In this document: in pieces, positions 17,858 to 30,968 of the stretch | Position numbering within the stretch: position 1 is the first letter of the stretch | How the letters are laid out: every line of letters begins with the position of its first letter | Assembly: GCA_002729725.1 (NCBI GenBank) | Contig: PBYS01000089.1 | Coordinates: 1-64,000 of the forward strand | Length of the DNA stretch: 64,000 nucleotides | Direction: 5' to 3' | DNA from: Puniceicoccaceae bacterium | Lineage (GTDB): Bacteria > Verrucomicrobiota > Verrucomicrobiia > Opitutales > Coraliomargaritaceae | The notes under the pieces: generated by a model | The model's database searches: none | Seen by the model: the letters and a program-made list of their open reading frames with translations, nothing else | What the model was told of the DNA's origin: nothing | Translations under genes and position numbers: made by a program

Positions 17858-18568
17858 CTAAAACCCAAAAGCATAGCCCTGCTCCTTCAATTCGTGATAG
17901 CGAGCCTCATCAAAACGAAATAACTGACTGGGCTTACCACGGGGGCTGGGCACGGTACGGGTAGGGATCAACAACCCAGTCGACTTCATCTTTTTCTGGA
18001 AATTCCGACGGTCCAACTCGGTGCCAAGGATGACATCATAAATACGCTTCAGCTCCGACAGACTAAACTCCTCAGCCAACAGGCTAAGCCCGACAGGCTC
18101 GTAGCTCAACTTGGCTCGCAGTCGCTTGATCGCCATTTGAACAATCTGTTGGTGGTCGAAAGCCCAGCCACTTTCGGGTAGCTGATCGATATGAAACCAT
18201 TGAGCGGTGCGCGAATCTTCGCCCCAGGCTAGGGGCTCCTCACTCTCGGCGATCAAGGCGAAATAACTAATGCTAAAGGCTCGCTTCCGCGGATCGCGAT
18301 CCGGCGCACCAAAAGTATACAGCTGCTCTAAATACTCGACCTTCAGCCCCATGTCTTCTTCCAGTTTGCGCAAACAGGCCGCTTCGGGCGCTTCAGTCTC
18401 GAGTATCGGACCGCCGGGCAAACTCCAGCAATCTTGGAAGGGCGGCACCCCGCGCATGATTAAAGGAATATACACCGCCTTATTCATGTAGGCGAAAATC
18501 ACGCTATCCACGGATACGATGAACGAAGATAAGTCTGTAGATGATGCTTTTCTGCTAGATTCTGTCAT
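17858..18568 (-). CDS. nrtR: NrtR-type transcriptional regulator of NAD metabolism
   Basis: A 236-residue fusion of a Nudix-like sensor (residues about 15-150) and a winged helix (about 155-236, SLLAEEFSLSELKRIYDVIL and the RRNFQKKMKSTGLL recognition region), the architecture of NrtR regulators, which sense ADP-ribose. The Nudix box is degenerate: the REUXEE positions read RKLEED, so hydrolysis is unlikely, as expected for a sensor. It starts five bases after pncB, so it is probably co-transcribed and autoregulated from the palindrome at 19740. No other known regulator class fits as well. Confidence 0.9.
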   Translation of the reverse strand: MTESSRKASSTDLSSFIVSVDSVIFAYMNKAVYIPLIMRGVPPFQDCWSLPGGPILETEAPEAACLRKLEEDMGLKVEYLEQLYTFGAPDRDPRKRAFSISYFALIAESEEPLAWGEDSRTAQWFHIDQLPESGWAFDHQQIVQMAIKRLRAKLSYEPVGLSLLAEEFSLSELKRIYDVILGTELDRRNFQKKMKSTGLLIPTRTVPSPRGKPSQLFRFDEARYHELKEQGYAFGF

Positions 18569-18573
18569 ATTAA

Positions 18574-19728
18574 TTATTCAGCTGCTTGCTTGATGGCTTC
18601 TAGGCTCTGCTGCACCGCGAGTGGATCCCCACTCGCTTTGACCGGATTATCACTGATCTTGGCCACTTTCACGCCATCGACTTCAAAAAGCTTAATGACA
18701 ATATTGAGTGCAGGGCATTGCGGAAAGTCGTTGGTAAAATGAGTCCCAATCCCATACCAGCACTGAGTCCGACCATCAACATGGCGCTCAATCTCGATCG
18801 CTTTGTCCACATTCAAGCTGTCACTAAATACGATACCCTTCTGCTTCGCATCAATCCCTTCGCGGTCATAAAAGCTCAAAATCTTATCTGCAAATTCGAA
18901 CGGACATTCACTATCGTGGCGCACCGCATCGTAAGTCTGTGCCAACTGTCCACTAAAGTTCTGCAGAAAGAAGTCAGTCGTGTAGGTATCCGTTAAGGCT
19001 GTGTCCAATTGCCCCTGATAGACCTCTAACCAGGCCTCCAGAGCAGCTGGATTGGCAGCGGCAACATCCAACAGCCCCGCATGCCCCATGATCCACTCAT
19101 GCGCCATGGTGCCGATCGGACGCAAACCGTACCTCATCGCAAAGTGCAGATTACTGGTGCCACCAAAAGTGCCTCCCACATCCTTAAACGCAGCCACTAC
19201 GGCATCCTCGTGGTCATAACTACGGCGCCGACGTGTTCCAAATTCAAAGAACTGGCAGCCTGCTGCCGTCAAGCGATCAGCCTTTTCACGTGTCCGCGCC
19301 GCATACGCATCCAGATCATGCGTCCAATCCTGATTCACCACCTCGAAGTAAGTCTCACTGATAAATGCCATCAAAGGCACCTCCCACAAAATCGTATCCA
19401 ACCATGTGCCTTCAATTTGCAGCTTCAATTGCCCCTCTTGCAGCGCCACGGTAACCTCCTCCGCGTTTAACTTAAAGTCTCGCAGAAAATCAACAAACTC
19501 AGGCTGTATAAAAGGCAAATCAGCCAAAAACGCCAACTCTGCTTCCGTCAATTGACACTCGGCATAGCGCCCAATGCGTTCACGAATCAAATCAACCGCT
19601 TCAACGGTGAAGGTGTCCCCTAAATTCCGATTTATGAATTGATAGCCCACACGAGTCTCGGGGTACTTCGCCCAGACAGCCTGCATCATCGTAAACTTGT
19701 ATAGATCGTTATCCAGCAATGTTGTCAT
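18574..19728 (-). CDS. pncB: Nicotinate phosphoribosyltransferase
   Basis: Makes nicotinate mononucleotide from nicotinate and PRPP. The 384-residue protein is collinear with PncB: MTTLLDNDLYKFTMMQAVW at the N-terminus (the conserved LYxxTM region), EFGTRRRRSYDHEDAV, and the GTSNLHFAMRYGLRPIGTMA block with the usual phosphohistidine region. It sits 11 bases downstream of a 21-bp palindrome and five bases upstream of nrtR. It takes over the product of pncA, encoded in the neighbouring operon. Confidence 0.95.
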   Translation of the reverse strand: MTTLLDNDLYKFTMMQAVWAKYPETRVGYQFINRNLGDTFTVEAVDLIRERIGRYAECQLTEAELAFLADLPFIQPEFVDFLRDFKLNAEEVTVALQEGQLKLQIEGTWLDTILWEVPLMAFISETYFEVVNQDWTHDLDAYAARTREKADRLTAAGCQFFEFGTRRRRSYDHEDAVVAAFKDVGGTFGGTSNLHFAMRYGLRPIGTMAHEWIMGHAGLLDVAAANPAALEAWLEVYQGQLDTALTDTYTTDFFLQNFSGQLAQTYDAVRHDSECPFEFADKILSFYDREGIDAKQKGIVFSDSLNVDKAIEIERHVDGRTQCWYGIGTHFTNDFPQCPALNIVIKLFEVDGVKVAKISDNPVKASGDPLAVQQSLEAIKQAAE

Positions 19729-19739
19729 ACCTGAACCAA

Positions 19740-19760
19740 TAAGTGTAAAGTATACACTTA
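19740..19760. promoter_or_regulatory. Predicted NrtR operator upstream of pncB-nrtR
   Basis: TAAGTGTA-N5-TACACTTA, a 21-bp palindrome with perfect 8-bp arms, 11 bases upstream of the pncB ATG. This is the best of the three sites and would block the ribosome-binding or promoter region. The rest of the gap to leuB (19761-19962) shows nothing I can name. Confidence 0.72.
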
Positions 19761-19962
19761 ATCAAGATGAAATTTATAAATTTACCCAATTAATTGAGAC
19801 AGCCAGTGATGTCTGGGCCTCCCGAGGTAAAGCATAAGCCATGTAATATTGATCGCCACACCCGGCATTCTCTAGCTGGAACCCGCAGTATTAGGCGAAA
19901 TCTGCGAAAAGTCTTGAAGCACCCCAGCGCTCGGACAAATTACTCCGCTTTTTCCAAATCTT

Positions 19963-21063
<1,101 letters not shown>

Positions 21064-21073
21064 AAATAGGGGG

Positions 21074-21113
21074 GAACGTCGAACATCGAACGCCCAACAT
21101 TGAACATCGAATG
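21074..21113. repeat. Left 40-bp inverted repeat of a four-helix-bundle gene cassette
   Basis: Its reverse complement matches the segment at 21548-21587 at 37 of 40 positions. It is built of degenerate 7-bp units related to CGAACAT, and its inner end contains the ATG of the enclosed gene. It begins 10 bases after the leuB stop. Confidence 0.85.
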
Positions 21114-21533
21114 GCTTACACACAGGAAAACTCCGAATGGGATAGCCTGCTTGCAGAGGAATCTGCCTCGATGTATGACTTAGAACATCGTTTGTTAGAC
21201 TTCTCAGTTCGTGCAATCCGCTTAACGCGCAAGATTGAATCCAGCCAAGCGGGCACGCATATCGCAAAGCAATTGCTCCGATCTGCGACAGCCCCGCTGG
21301 CCAATCACGGTGAAGCGCAAGCTGCGGAATCACCGCGAGACTTCATTCATAAATTAAGAATCTCTCTGAAAGAACTTCGTGAGACAGAACGTTGGATAAA
21401 ACTGACGAGGGCAGTGCCCTTAGTCGAAAAACCAGAATTACTGGATGAGCTGCTCAATGAAACCGACCAGCTGATTCGTATTTTTGTAACTAGTGTAAAA
21501 ACCGCCGAATCAAAAGCGCTCAAAACAAAATAG
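21111..21533 (+). CDS. Four-helix-bundle protein of the S23 / rRNA-intervening-sequence family
   Basis: A 140-residue all-helical protein resembling the 23S rRNA intervening sequence (S23) family, also called four helix bundle proteins: YDLEHRLLDFSVRAIRLT, then GTHIAKQLLRSATAPLANHG, AAESPRDFIHKLRISLKE and LRETERWIKLT. The family also includes accessory proteins of some retroelements, but no reverse transcriptase is near. I choose the ATG at 21111 because the frame upstream is antisense-like sequence within leuB. The gene fills the space between the two 40-bp inverted repeats. Its cellular role is unknown. Confidence 0.85.
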   Translation: MAYTQENSEWDSLLAEESASMYDLEHRLLDFSVRAIRLTRKIESSQAGTHIAKQLLRSATAPLANHGEAQAAESPRDFIHKLRISLKELRETERWIKLTRAVPLVEKPELLDELLNETDQLIRIFVTSVKTAESKALKTK

Positions 21534-21547
21534 CCGAACTTTAGCAT

Positions 21548-21587
<40 letters not shown>

Positions 21588-21613
21588 ATAAACTTAGCCT
21601 TAGCCCATTTCCC

Positions 21614-24424
21614 ATGAAATCATCCGAAATCCGCCAGTCCTTCCTCGACTTCTTTGCCTCCAAGCAGCACACGGTTGTGCCCTCAGCTTCGCTGATGCCA
21701 CAATCGCCCGGTCTGCTCTTTACCAATGCGGGTATGAATCAGTTCGTGCCCTACTTCCTCGGCACAGAAAAGGCGCCCTACTCACCAGCTCGCGCAGCGG
21801 ACACACAGAAGTGCATTCGTGCCGGCGGTAAGCACAACGATCTAGAGGATGTGGGCTACGACACCTATCACCACACTTTCTTCGAGATGCTGGGCAACTG
21901 GTCCTTCGGCAACTACTTCAAAAAAGAAGCCATCGAATGGGGCTGGGAATTGATCGTGGATGTCTGGGGCGTGCCCGCCAGCCGCCTCTATGCCACCGTG
22001 TATGCGCCCTCCGAAGGCGACCCTTCCAGTTTCGATCAGGAAGCCTACGATTTCTGGGCCGCTCTCTTCGAAAAGAAAGGCCTCGATCCCAAGAAGCACA
22101 TCATCAACGGCAATGTGAAGGATAACTTCTGGATGATGGGCGAGACCGGCCCCTGCGGCCCTTGCTCCGAGTTGCACGTGGACCTCACCCCCAACGGCGA
22201 CAGCGAGGGCAAACTGGTCAATATGGACTCCGACCTCTGCATTGAGATCTGGAATCTGGTCTTCATCCAATACAATGCGGAGGCCGACGGCAGCTTCCGC
22301 GATCTGCCCGCCAAGCATGTCGACACCGGCATGGGCTTCGAGCGCGCCTGCTCGCTGATCCAAAACACCAAGGGCTTTACCGACTTCTCTCAAAAGCCCA
22401 GCAACTACGCAACCGACGTCTTCCAACCGATCTTCCGCAAGCTGGAAGCACTCAGTGGCAAGACCTACGCCGACATCTATCCTGAATCGGTCGAGAGTGA
22501 CAAATCACAACTCTCCACCGAGATGAAGGAAGCCATCGCTTTCCGCGTGATCGCCGACCACATCCGCACGCTCGCATTTTCACTGGCCGATGGCATTCTA
22601 CTCGGCAACACTGGGCGCAACTATGTGCTGCGTCGCATCCTGCGCCGCGCGGTGCGCTACGGCCGCACCCTCGGCTTCTCCAGTGCGCAAACCTTCCTGC
22701 CCGAACTGGTCGACACCTTGGTCGATGAAATGGCAGGCGTCTTTCCCGAGCTCAAAAACCGCGCCGCAGCGATCAAAGAAAATCTACAGCGCGAAGAAGC
22801 TAGCTTCAACGAAACTCTCGACCGTGGCCTGGCCATGTTTGAACAGGAAGTGGAGGGGCTGAAAGGACAACTGAGCGGCGAGTTTGCCTTCAAGCTCTAC
22901 GACACCTTCGGCTTCCCAATCGACCTGACACAATTGCTCTGCGCCGAGCGCGCGCTCAAGGTCGACATGGACACCTTCGAGAAATTGATGGAGCAACAAC
23001 GCGAACTCGGCCGCAAAGCCCGCACCCAACAACTCGTGCGCGCCGCCGACATCGCCACCGAAGCCAGCACCGAATTTACCGGCTTCGAAGAAGACAGCAG
23101 CACCGCCAAAGTGTTGGAAATTCACACTCAAGAAGACGCCCTACTCGTCATCACCAACCGCACCCCTTTCTACGCAGAAATGGGCGGACAGCTCGGCGAC
23201 CAAGGCACACTCACACTCGGCGACAGCGAGTATCCAGTCAGCGCGGTGCAACAGCTCAGCGCCGCACGTGCGCACAGCCTGCCCGCGGATGCAAAAATCG
23301 CCGTCGGTGATCAAGTCACGCTCCGCATCGATCCCGACCGCCGCCGTCCGATCGAAGCACACCACACCGCCACCCACTTATTACACTGGGCACTGCACGA
23401 AGTCGTCTCCAGCGATGCCGCTCAACAAGGCTCGATGGTCAGCCGCAACCGCCTGCGCTTCGACTTCAACTCCGGCGCACTCAGCCCCGATCAAATCGAT
23501 CAAATCGAAACCAAGGTCAACGCTCACATCGAAGCCGCCGAGCCTGTCAGCTGGATCGAAGTGCCCCATGATAGCGTCAAAGGCCGTGCCGACATCCAAC
23601 AGTTCTTCGGCGACAAATATGGCGATAAAGTCCGCGTGGTGCAAATTGGTGGCCAGCCCCAGCAATTGGATGGCTACTCGATGGAACTCTGTGGCGGCAC
23701 CCATGTGCGCAACACCAAAGACATCGGCATGTTTAAAATCAAATCCGAAGGCGCCATCGCCTCCGGAATTCGCCGCATCGAAGCCGTTTGCGGCATCGCC
23801 GCCTACGATTGGACCCGCAGCGTGGTCGAGAAATCCGCCGAAGAAAAGAAGGAGCTACGCAGCCGCCTGAATGCGCTCAACGAGCAACTCAGCGCACTCG
23901 ACGCCGAGCCGATCCACTTCCCACAGTTTCCGCACATCATGACTGGCATGCTGGATAAGGGCAGCTTCGAACAGAAAAACCAAGTTTTCAAAGACCTACA
24001 GACACATCTGCAAGGCCTCAAAGCCGCCACGGTCGAAGCCGACAAAGCACTCAAAAAGGCGCAAACAGCCGGCGCGGCCAAGGCCGCCCACGCCATGCTG
24101 AGCGAGCTCGACCTTTCCGGTAACCTCGTCATTGCCACCGAAGGCCCCGCCGCACTGCTGCAAGAGCTGCTCAACGGGCTCAAGTCGCAGCAATTTGGCC
24201 AAGCCGCCTTCCTGATTGTCGACGACGGCGAGAAACTCTACCTCGGCGCCCTCTGTGGTGCGACCGCCAAGAGCAATGGTCTAATGGCCGGCAAACTGAT
24301 TCAAAGCCTCGCGCCCATCGCCGGCGGCAAAGGCGGCGGCAAGCCCGACATGGCCCGCGGCGCCGCCCCCGAGCGCGACAAAGCCGAAGAATTGGCTACG
24401 AAAGCAAAGGAAGCACTCAAATGA
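21614..24424 (+). CDS. alaS: Alanyl-tRNA synthetase
   Basis: Charges tRNA-Ala with alanine and edits mischarged Ser/Gly. The 936-residue protein has the class II catalytic core (QHTVVPSASLMPQSPGLLFT, TYHHTFFEMLGNWSFGNYFK, GPCGPCSE), the editing domain with zinc-binding HHTATHLLH and CGGTHVRNTKDIG, and a C-terminal DHHA1/C-Ala region (GGKGGGKPDMARGA). The start at 21614 (MKSSEIRQSFLDFF) matches the family; the frame is open upstream only because it reads through the inverted repeat. Confidence 0.97.
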   Translation: MKSSEIRQSFLDFFASKQHTVVPSASLMPQSPGLLFTNAGMNQFVPYFLGTEKAPYSPARAADTQKCIRAGGKHNDLEDVGYDTYHHTFFEMLGNWSFGNYFKKEAIEWGWELIVDVWGVPASRLYATVYAPSEGDPSSFDQEAYDFWAALFEKKGLDPKKHIINGNVKDNFWMMGETGPCGPCSELHVDLTPNGDSEGKLVNMDSDLCIEIWNLVFIQYNAEADGSFRDLPAKHVDTGMGFERACSLIQNTKGFTDFSQKPSNYATDVFQPIFRKLEALSGKTYADIYPESVESDKSQLSTEMKEAIAFRVIADHIRTLAFSLADGILLGNTGRNYVLRRILRRAVRYGRTLGFSSAQTFLPELVDTLVDEMAGVFPELKNRAAAIKENLQREEASFNETLDRGLAMFEQEVEGLKGQLSGEFAFKLYDTFGFPIDLTQLLCAERALKVDMDTFEKLMEQQRELGRKARTQQLVRAADIATEASTEFTGFEEDSSTAKVLEIHTQEDALLVITNRTPFYAEMGGQLGDQGTLTLGDSEYPVSAVQQLSAARAHSLPADAKIAVGDQVTLRIDPDRRRPIEAHHTATHLLHWALHEVVSSDAAQQGSMVSRNRLRFDFNSGALSPDQIDQIETKVNAHIEAAEPVSWIEVPHDSVKGRADIQQFFGDKYGDKVRVVQIGGQPQQLDGYSMELCGGTHVRNTKDIGMFKIKSEGAIASGIRRIEAVCGIAAYDWTRSVVEKSAEEKKELRSRLNALNEQLSALDAEPIHFPQFPHIMTGMLDKGSFEQKNQVFKDLQTHLQGLKAATVEADKALKKAQTAGAAKAAHAMLSELDLSGNLVIATEGPAALLQELLNGLKSQQFGQAAFLIVDDGEKLYLGALCGATAKSNGLMAGKLIQSLAPIAGGKGGGKPDMARGAAPERDKAEELATKAKEALK

Positions 24425-24437
24425 GGGATAATTGCAT

Positions 24438-25010
24438 TTAAAAGCCGAATATACTCTTCACAAAGCTCCAAAAGCTAGGTTTCGGTGGCGGGGCTGGCAA
24501 GGGCTGGGAGCTGGCGGGATCGGTGGAGGGCTCCACATCACTGGCCTCGGCGCTGGCGACGCTGGGCTCGTAACTTAATTCTAATCGGTAATCTTGAATA
24601 CTGGGACGCTGCGCCACGGCGGCTTCGACAGTCTCACTGAGTTGGCTCAAGTAATCCTCGCCGATGGATTGCAGTAAAATGGGGCCGTAGTAATAGTTGA
24701 GTGATTCGTGTTGGTAGATCACATACCAGCCCGCATCCAGCTTGGCGGGATCCTCAACCAGCTCGCCAGGGTAGCGTTGATCAAAGTCAGCTTTAGAGAG
24801 AAAGCTCATATAGGGGATCGCAGTCTCCTCCAGCACCCGCAGGGGCTCGGCCCTGACTGCGGTGACCGAGCCGATGAATGCGAGCATGAGAGCCCACTGG
24901 TATCGCTTAAACGCCGCAGGCCTCCGGCGAGCGGACAGGCCACGCACGCACGCCAAGACCTGCGACGAGCGGACACGTCTCTTAAATCTCATGCTTCTAA
25001 TCTGTCTCAT
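24438..25010 (-). CDS. Exported protein of unknown function
   Basis: I do not recognise a family. The 190-residue protein begins with a very basic stretch, then a hydrophobic segment (WALMLAFIGSVTAVRAEP) that looks like a signal peptide or membrane anchor. Around it are YMSFLSKADFDQRYPGEL and a tyrosine-rich YQHESLNYYYGPILL, followed by a Pro/Ser-rich linker and the aromatic end SFWSFVKSIFGF. It follows the Gly/Ser-rich protein gene on the same strand with a 46-base gap containing short direct repeats of AATTAGG. The start is uncertain; an ATG 18 bases downstream is also possible. Confidence 0.55.
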   Translation of the reverse strand: MRQIRSMRFKRRVRSSQVLACVRGLSARRRPAAFKRYQWALMLAFIGSVTAVRAEPLRVLEETAIPYMSFLSKADFDQRYPGELVEDPAKLDAGWYVIYQHESLNYYYGPILLQSIGEDYLSQLSETVEAAVAQRPSIQDYRLELSYEPSVASAEASDVEPSTDPASSQPLPAPPPKPSFWSFVKSIFGF

Positions 25011-25056
25011 ACACCTAATTCCTGATTACTAATCCCTAATTCCTAATTTCAAACAC

Positions 25057-25935
25057 TCACAGCCCACTCGGAAGGTTGGTGCCGTAGTCGCCGCTTCCGC
25101 TGCCGCCCCCCACTTGCGAGCCTCCCGCGGTATTTTGGCCGGCACCAGCCTCGGTGCGATTACCGGTGCTGGTCGAAGTCGAAGGACCAGTCGCCCCCGA
25201 CGCGCTGGACGCAGGCACACCGGTCGTGGAGGTGGGCACAGTGCTCGCGGAGCTAGCACTGTCTTTAGAACGATTGACTTCGACCGTCTCTTGCGAGCTC
25301 ACGCCACCGAAGCCGAAGTCTTCAAAATTACGCGGCTCTTCTCCACCACCAGAAGCGCCACCAGAAGCGCCACCAGAAGCGCCACCAGAAGCGCCACCAG
25401 AAGCGGCACCAGAAGCGCCGGCCTGCCCGCTCACAGGCGCCTCATCGGCGGGTGGCAATGCGGCGGAACTGTTGCCAGTACCGGCGGGATCGCTTGTCTC
25501 CGTCGAAGGCGAGCTGCTGCCGCTGGAAGCGCTCGCTCCGTCTTTGGAACTCTGATTCGCCACAGTTTCACCACCACCGGTGCCACCGACATTCTCGAAA
25601 TCACGCGAAGGCTCATTTACATTTTCAGAGCTGGCCCCTGCAGTCGGCGCTGCAGGGGCGCCGCTACTTTCACCGCCCCCCGCCTCACCGGGCTCTGACG
25701 TATCGGTCGACTCTGAGGCCGGTGGAGTCGTTGGCGGATTGACGCGGCCATCAAAAAGATCCGGATCAGGCGCAGCCTGCAGCACGACAGCAGACAAAAT
25801 CAGCGCCCCGCAAGACAATCCTAAGCGGGCAACAATGTCTCGCCAAGCACGCGAAGGCTCAAAATGCGCGAGCTTGCATCGCGAAGCTGCAGCGCTCCAA
25901 CGCTGCGAAGAGGGCTCTATAACTTTTCGGTGCAT
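25057..25935 (-). CDS. Low-complexity Gly/Ser/Ala-rich exported protein
   Basis: No known family. After a basic N-terminus a hydrophobic stretch near residues 36-54 (LGLSCGALILSAVVLQAAP) looks like a signal sequence or anchor. The rest is a disordered Ser/Gly/Ala/Thr/Pro chain with a run of ASGG repeats near residues 170-195. Two separated copies of a short motif stand out: RDFENVGGTGGGETVANQSS and RNFEDFGFGGVSSQETVEVN, each followed by KD-(S/G)-AS-S. It overlaps the end of the upstream TPR protein by 19 bases, so the two are probably co-transcribed. It could be a secreted or surface filament component; nothing more can be said. Confidence 0.55.
   Translation of the reverse strand: MHRKVIEPSSQRWSAAASRCKLAHFEPSRAWRDIVARLGLSCGALILSAVVLQAAPDPDLFDGRVNPPTTPPASESTDTSEPGEAGGGESSGAPAAPTAGASSENVNEPSRDFENVGGTGGGETVANQSSKDGASASSGSSSPSTETSDPAGTGNSSAALPPADEAPVSGQAGASGAASGGASGGASGGASGGASGGGEEPRNFEDFGFGGVSSQETVEVNRSKDSASSASTVPTSTTGVPASSASGATGPSTSTSTGNRTEAGAGQNTAGGSQVGGGSGSGDYGTNLPSGL
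25346..25417. repeat. 12-bp tandem repeat inside the Gly/Ser-rich gene
   Basis: Six consecutive 12-bp units CCACCAGAAGCG, five identical and the sixth with one change. They encode the ASGG repeats of the minus-strand gene. The unit length keeps frame, so copy-number changes would alter protein length without frameshift. Confidence 0.92.
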
Positions 25936-27518
25936 TCGACAGTAATGGTGGTATTGGGATGGCGCGCATCCACTTTGAATTCGATTTCGACGCTCTCATA
26001 GCCTGAGCGAGTGCCGCGCACTTTATAGACATCTGGAAAGAGTTTAAGTTCTTCTGTTTTGAAGCGATCGGGCGGCAGAACGCCAATGATGCTGACATAG
26101 GTGCGCTTATCGGATTTGATCGTCACATTAACTTCTTCGCTTTGCGCCTTAAGACTGGCTCGAATACGGGCTTCTTCAGTTAGCTGACTGGGCGCTACAT
26201 TGCTAGGGCGACTGGACATGGCTTCATTAAAAAGCTTCGCCGCCAATGGGAAACGCCCCTCAGAAATATATTTCTCAGCCGCCGTGATATTTTGACTATA
26301 ACGAATATTAGCCAAATAAAGACTGGAGGCTTTTTCTAAGCCTGTGCGCGCCTCCTTGGAATCGGGCGCAATTGCAACGGCTTCTTTATAAAAATTACGT
26401 GCGGCTTCGTAACGTCCGGCGCGCAGTGCGTCGTAGCCATCACTGAGCAACACATCCAGCCGTGCAGCTTTGTATTTTTCTTTGAGTTGAGCGAGGCGCG
26501 CCTCCTGCTCAGTAGAAGATTTAAGCTTTAAAGCAGCTTCTACGGAAGCGATGGCGCTGGAAAAGTCGGCCGCTTGCTCGGCCGTGAGTGATGCGTCGAT
26601 CAGTGCTTGATACTCACGATCCAAGATGCGGGCTTCGAGCGAGGCGCGTTGTTTGCGAATGAATGGGTTCTGGGGATTCTCGGCTGCGAGACGTTCCAGC
26701 TGCGCGAGCGCCGCCTCCAAGTCGCCGCTCGCTTCGAGCGCACGGATTGCTTTGACTTCTTCAGCGATGCCCTCGAGTGCGGTCACCATGACTAGTCCCT
26801 CAGTTGCGGTGGCGTTGGCCGAATCGAGATCTAAGACCGATTCGTAGGCCGTGCGTGCGGCAGTCAATTGGTAGTCTTCCAGCGCCTGACTGGCCGCTTC
26901 CAGTAGGCCAGCAGTCTGTTGTAGCGCGCGCGCCTCCAGATCCCCCAATATGGCGCTGGTCATTTCGAAGTCGTCGACACTGCGCTGATATTCCCCCGCG
27001 TTAAGCGCACGTAGCGCGGTATTATACGTTTCCACCGCCTCACGGTAGGTGTTTTCAAAAGCGGACTTCAGGTAATCAAGGCTTTGCAATTCTGAATAGG
27101 TGCTGTCATTGAGCGCACGCGCTTGATCGGCCAGCGCCAAAGCAGCCAATTGGCTCTCAGCACGTTGTACCACTGAGTTGTAGTGCAGCGCTGCATCCTC
27201 CAGTGCTCCCTTTTGCAGAGCGACTTCACCCTTGCTGGCGTCGCGCTTGAGGCTGGCGATAAAATCGAGCGAGACATCTCCCTGGCGCAAAGCTTCGGCT
27301 AGGTCTTGCTCGATCAGGCGATCGGCCTTCTCCGCCAACTGCCGCAGGTCAAAATCAATTGCCTCGCTCGTGTTTTTGACTGCACTGCTCTCTGAATTTG
27401 CCTGATCCGAGTCACTCGAAGCTCCCAAACGACTAAAAAGCAGTAGCAACAATGGCAGAACGATCAATGCCGCCAGAGCAATGGCGACGATTACGACGGG
27501 TTTTTTATTGCGTGTCAT
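25917..27518 (-). CDS. Membrane-anchored TPR protein with C-terminal PEGA-like domain
   Basis: A 533-residue protein with one N-terminal membrane helix (VVIVAIALAALIVLPLLLLL, about residues 8-28). A long helical region of tetratricopeptide-like repeats follows (for example GYDALRAGRYEAARNFYKEA near residue 360 and ISEGRFPLAAKLFNEAMSS near 420). The C-terminal 75 residues (NVTIKSDKRTYVSIIGVL, VYKVRGTRSGYESVEIEFKV) resemble a PEGA surface-layer-type domain. It is the first gene of a three-gene minus-strand cluster of envelope proteins. A scaffold role is likely from architecture only. Confidence 0.7.
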   Translation of the reverse strand: MTRNKKPVVIVAIALAALIVLPLLLLLFSRLGASSDSDQANSESSAVKNTSEAIDFDLRQLAEKADRLIEQDLAEALRQGDVSLDFIASLKRDASKGEVALQKGALEDAALHYNSVVQRAESQLAALALADQARALNDSTYSELQSLDYLKSAFENTYREAVETYNTALRALNAGEYQRSVDDFEMTSAILGDLEARALQQTAGLLEAASQALEDYQLTAARTAYESVLDLDSANATATEGLVMVTALEGIAEEVKAIRALEASGDLEAALAQLERLAAENPQNPFIRKQRASLEARILDREYQALIDASLTAEQAADFSSAIASVEAALKLKSSTEQEARLAQLKEKYKAARLDVLLSDGYDALRAGRYEAARNFYKEAVAIAPDSKEARTGLEKASSLYLANIRYSQNITAAEKYISEGRFPLAAKLFNEAMSSRPSNVAPSQLTEEARIRASLKAQSEEVNVTIKSDKRTYVSIIGVLPPDRFKTEELKLFPDVYKVRGTRSGYESVEIEFKVDARHPNTTITVECTEKL

Positions 27519-27654
27519 ATATAAAATAGAGTGAAAGAATAATAGAACGCGTAGGCGGAATGGCCATTAGAAAAACGCGCTTCCCGATATCTTACTTTTA
27601 AGGGCTTATTCTTGCTTGCATGGGAGTGCAAAAAAAACAGCCTTGCGCCAATTT

Positions 27655-30891
<3,237 letters not shown>

Positions 30892-30940
30892 GCATCGCTA
30901 CTTTCAGAATCCGCAGCTTTACGCGGAATTTAATCGACGG

Positions 30941-30964
30941 ACTGCCTAACGAAAGTTAGGCAGT
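30941..30964 (+). terminator. Hairpin after carB, reaching the next ribosome-binding site
   Basis: A perfect 10-bp stem ACTGCCTAAC/GTTAGGCAGT with a GAAA tetraloop, 49 bases after the carB stop. The T tract is minimal (CTTC). Only four bases separate the stem from the ATG of the next gene, and the probable Shine-Dalgarno TTAGG lies inside the 3' arm, so it may also act on translation. Confidence 0.6.
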
Positions 30965-30968
30965 CTTC

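Noticed and set aside
17722..17964. Plus-strand frame between pncA and nrtR
   Set aside because: Overlaps the nrtR 3' end in antisense, composition not coding-like; the region is better explained by hairpins and operators.
21111..21533. Reading the four-helix-bundle gene as part of a diversity-generating retroelement
   Set aside because: The protein resembles such accessory proteins, but no reverse transcriptase, template repeat or variable repeat is nearby.
25346..25417. CRISPR-like periodic repeat
   Set aside because: The 12-bp units are contiguous without spacers and lie in a coding frame; it is a tandem repeat. No CRISPR array or cas gene is visible in the window.
25114..25945. Long plus-strand open frames opposite the Gly/Ser-rich gene
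   Set aside because: Arg/Pro-rich antisense of a low-complexity GC-rich gene, without start context or family resemblance.
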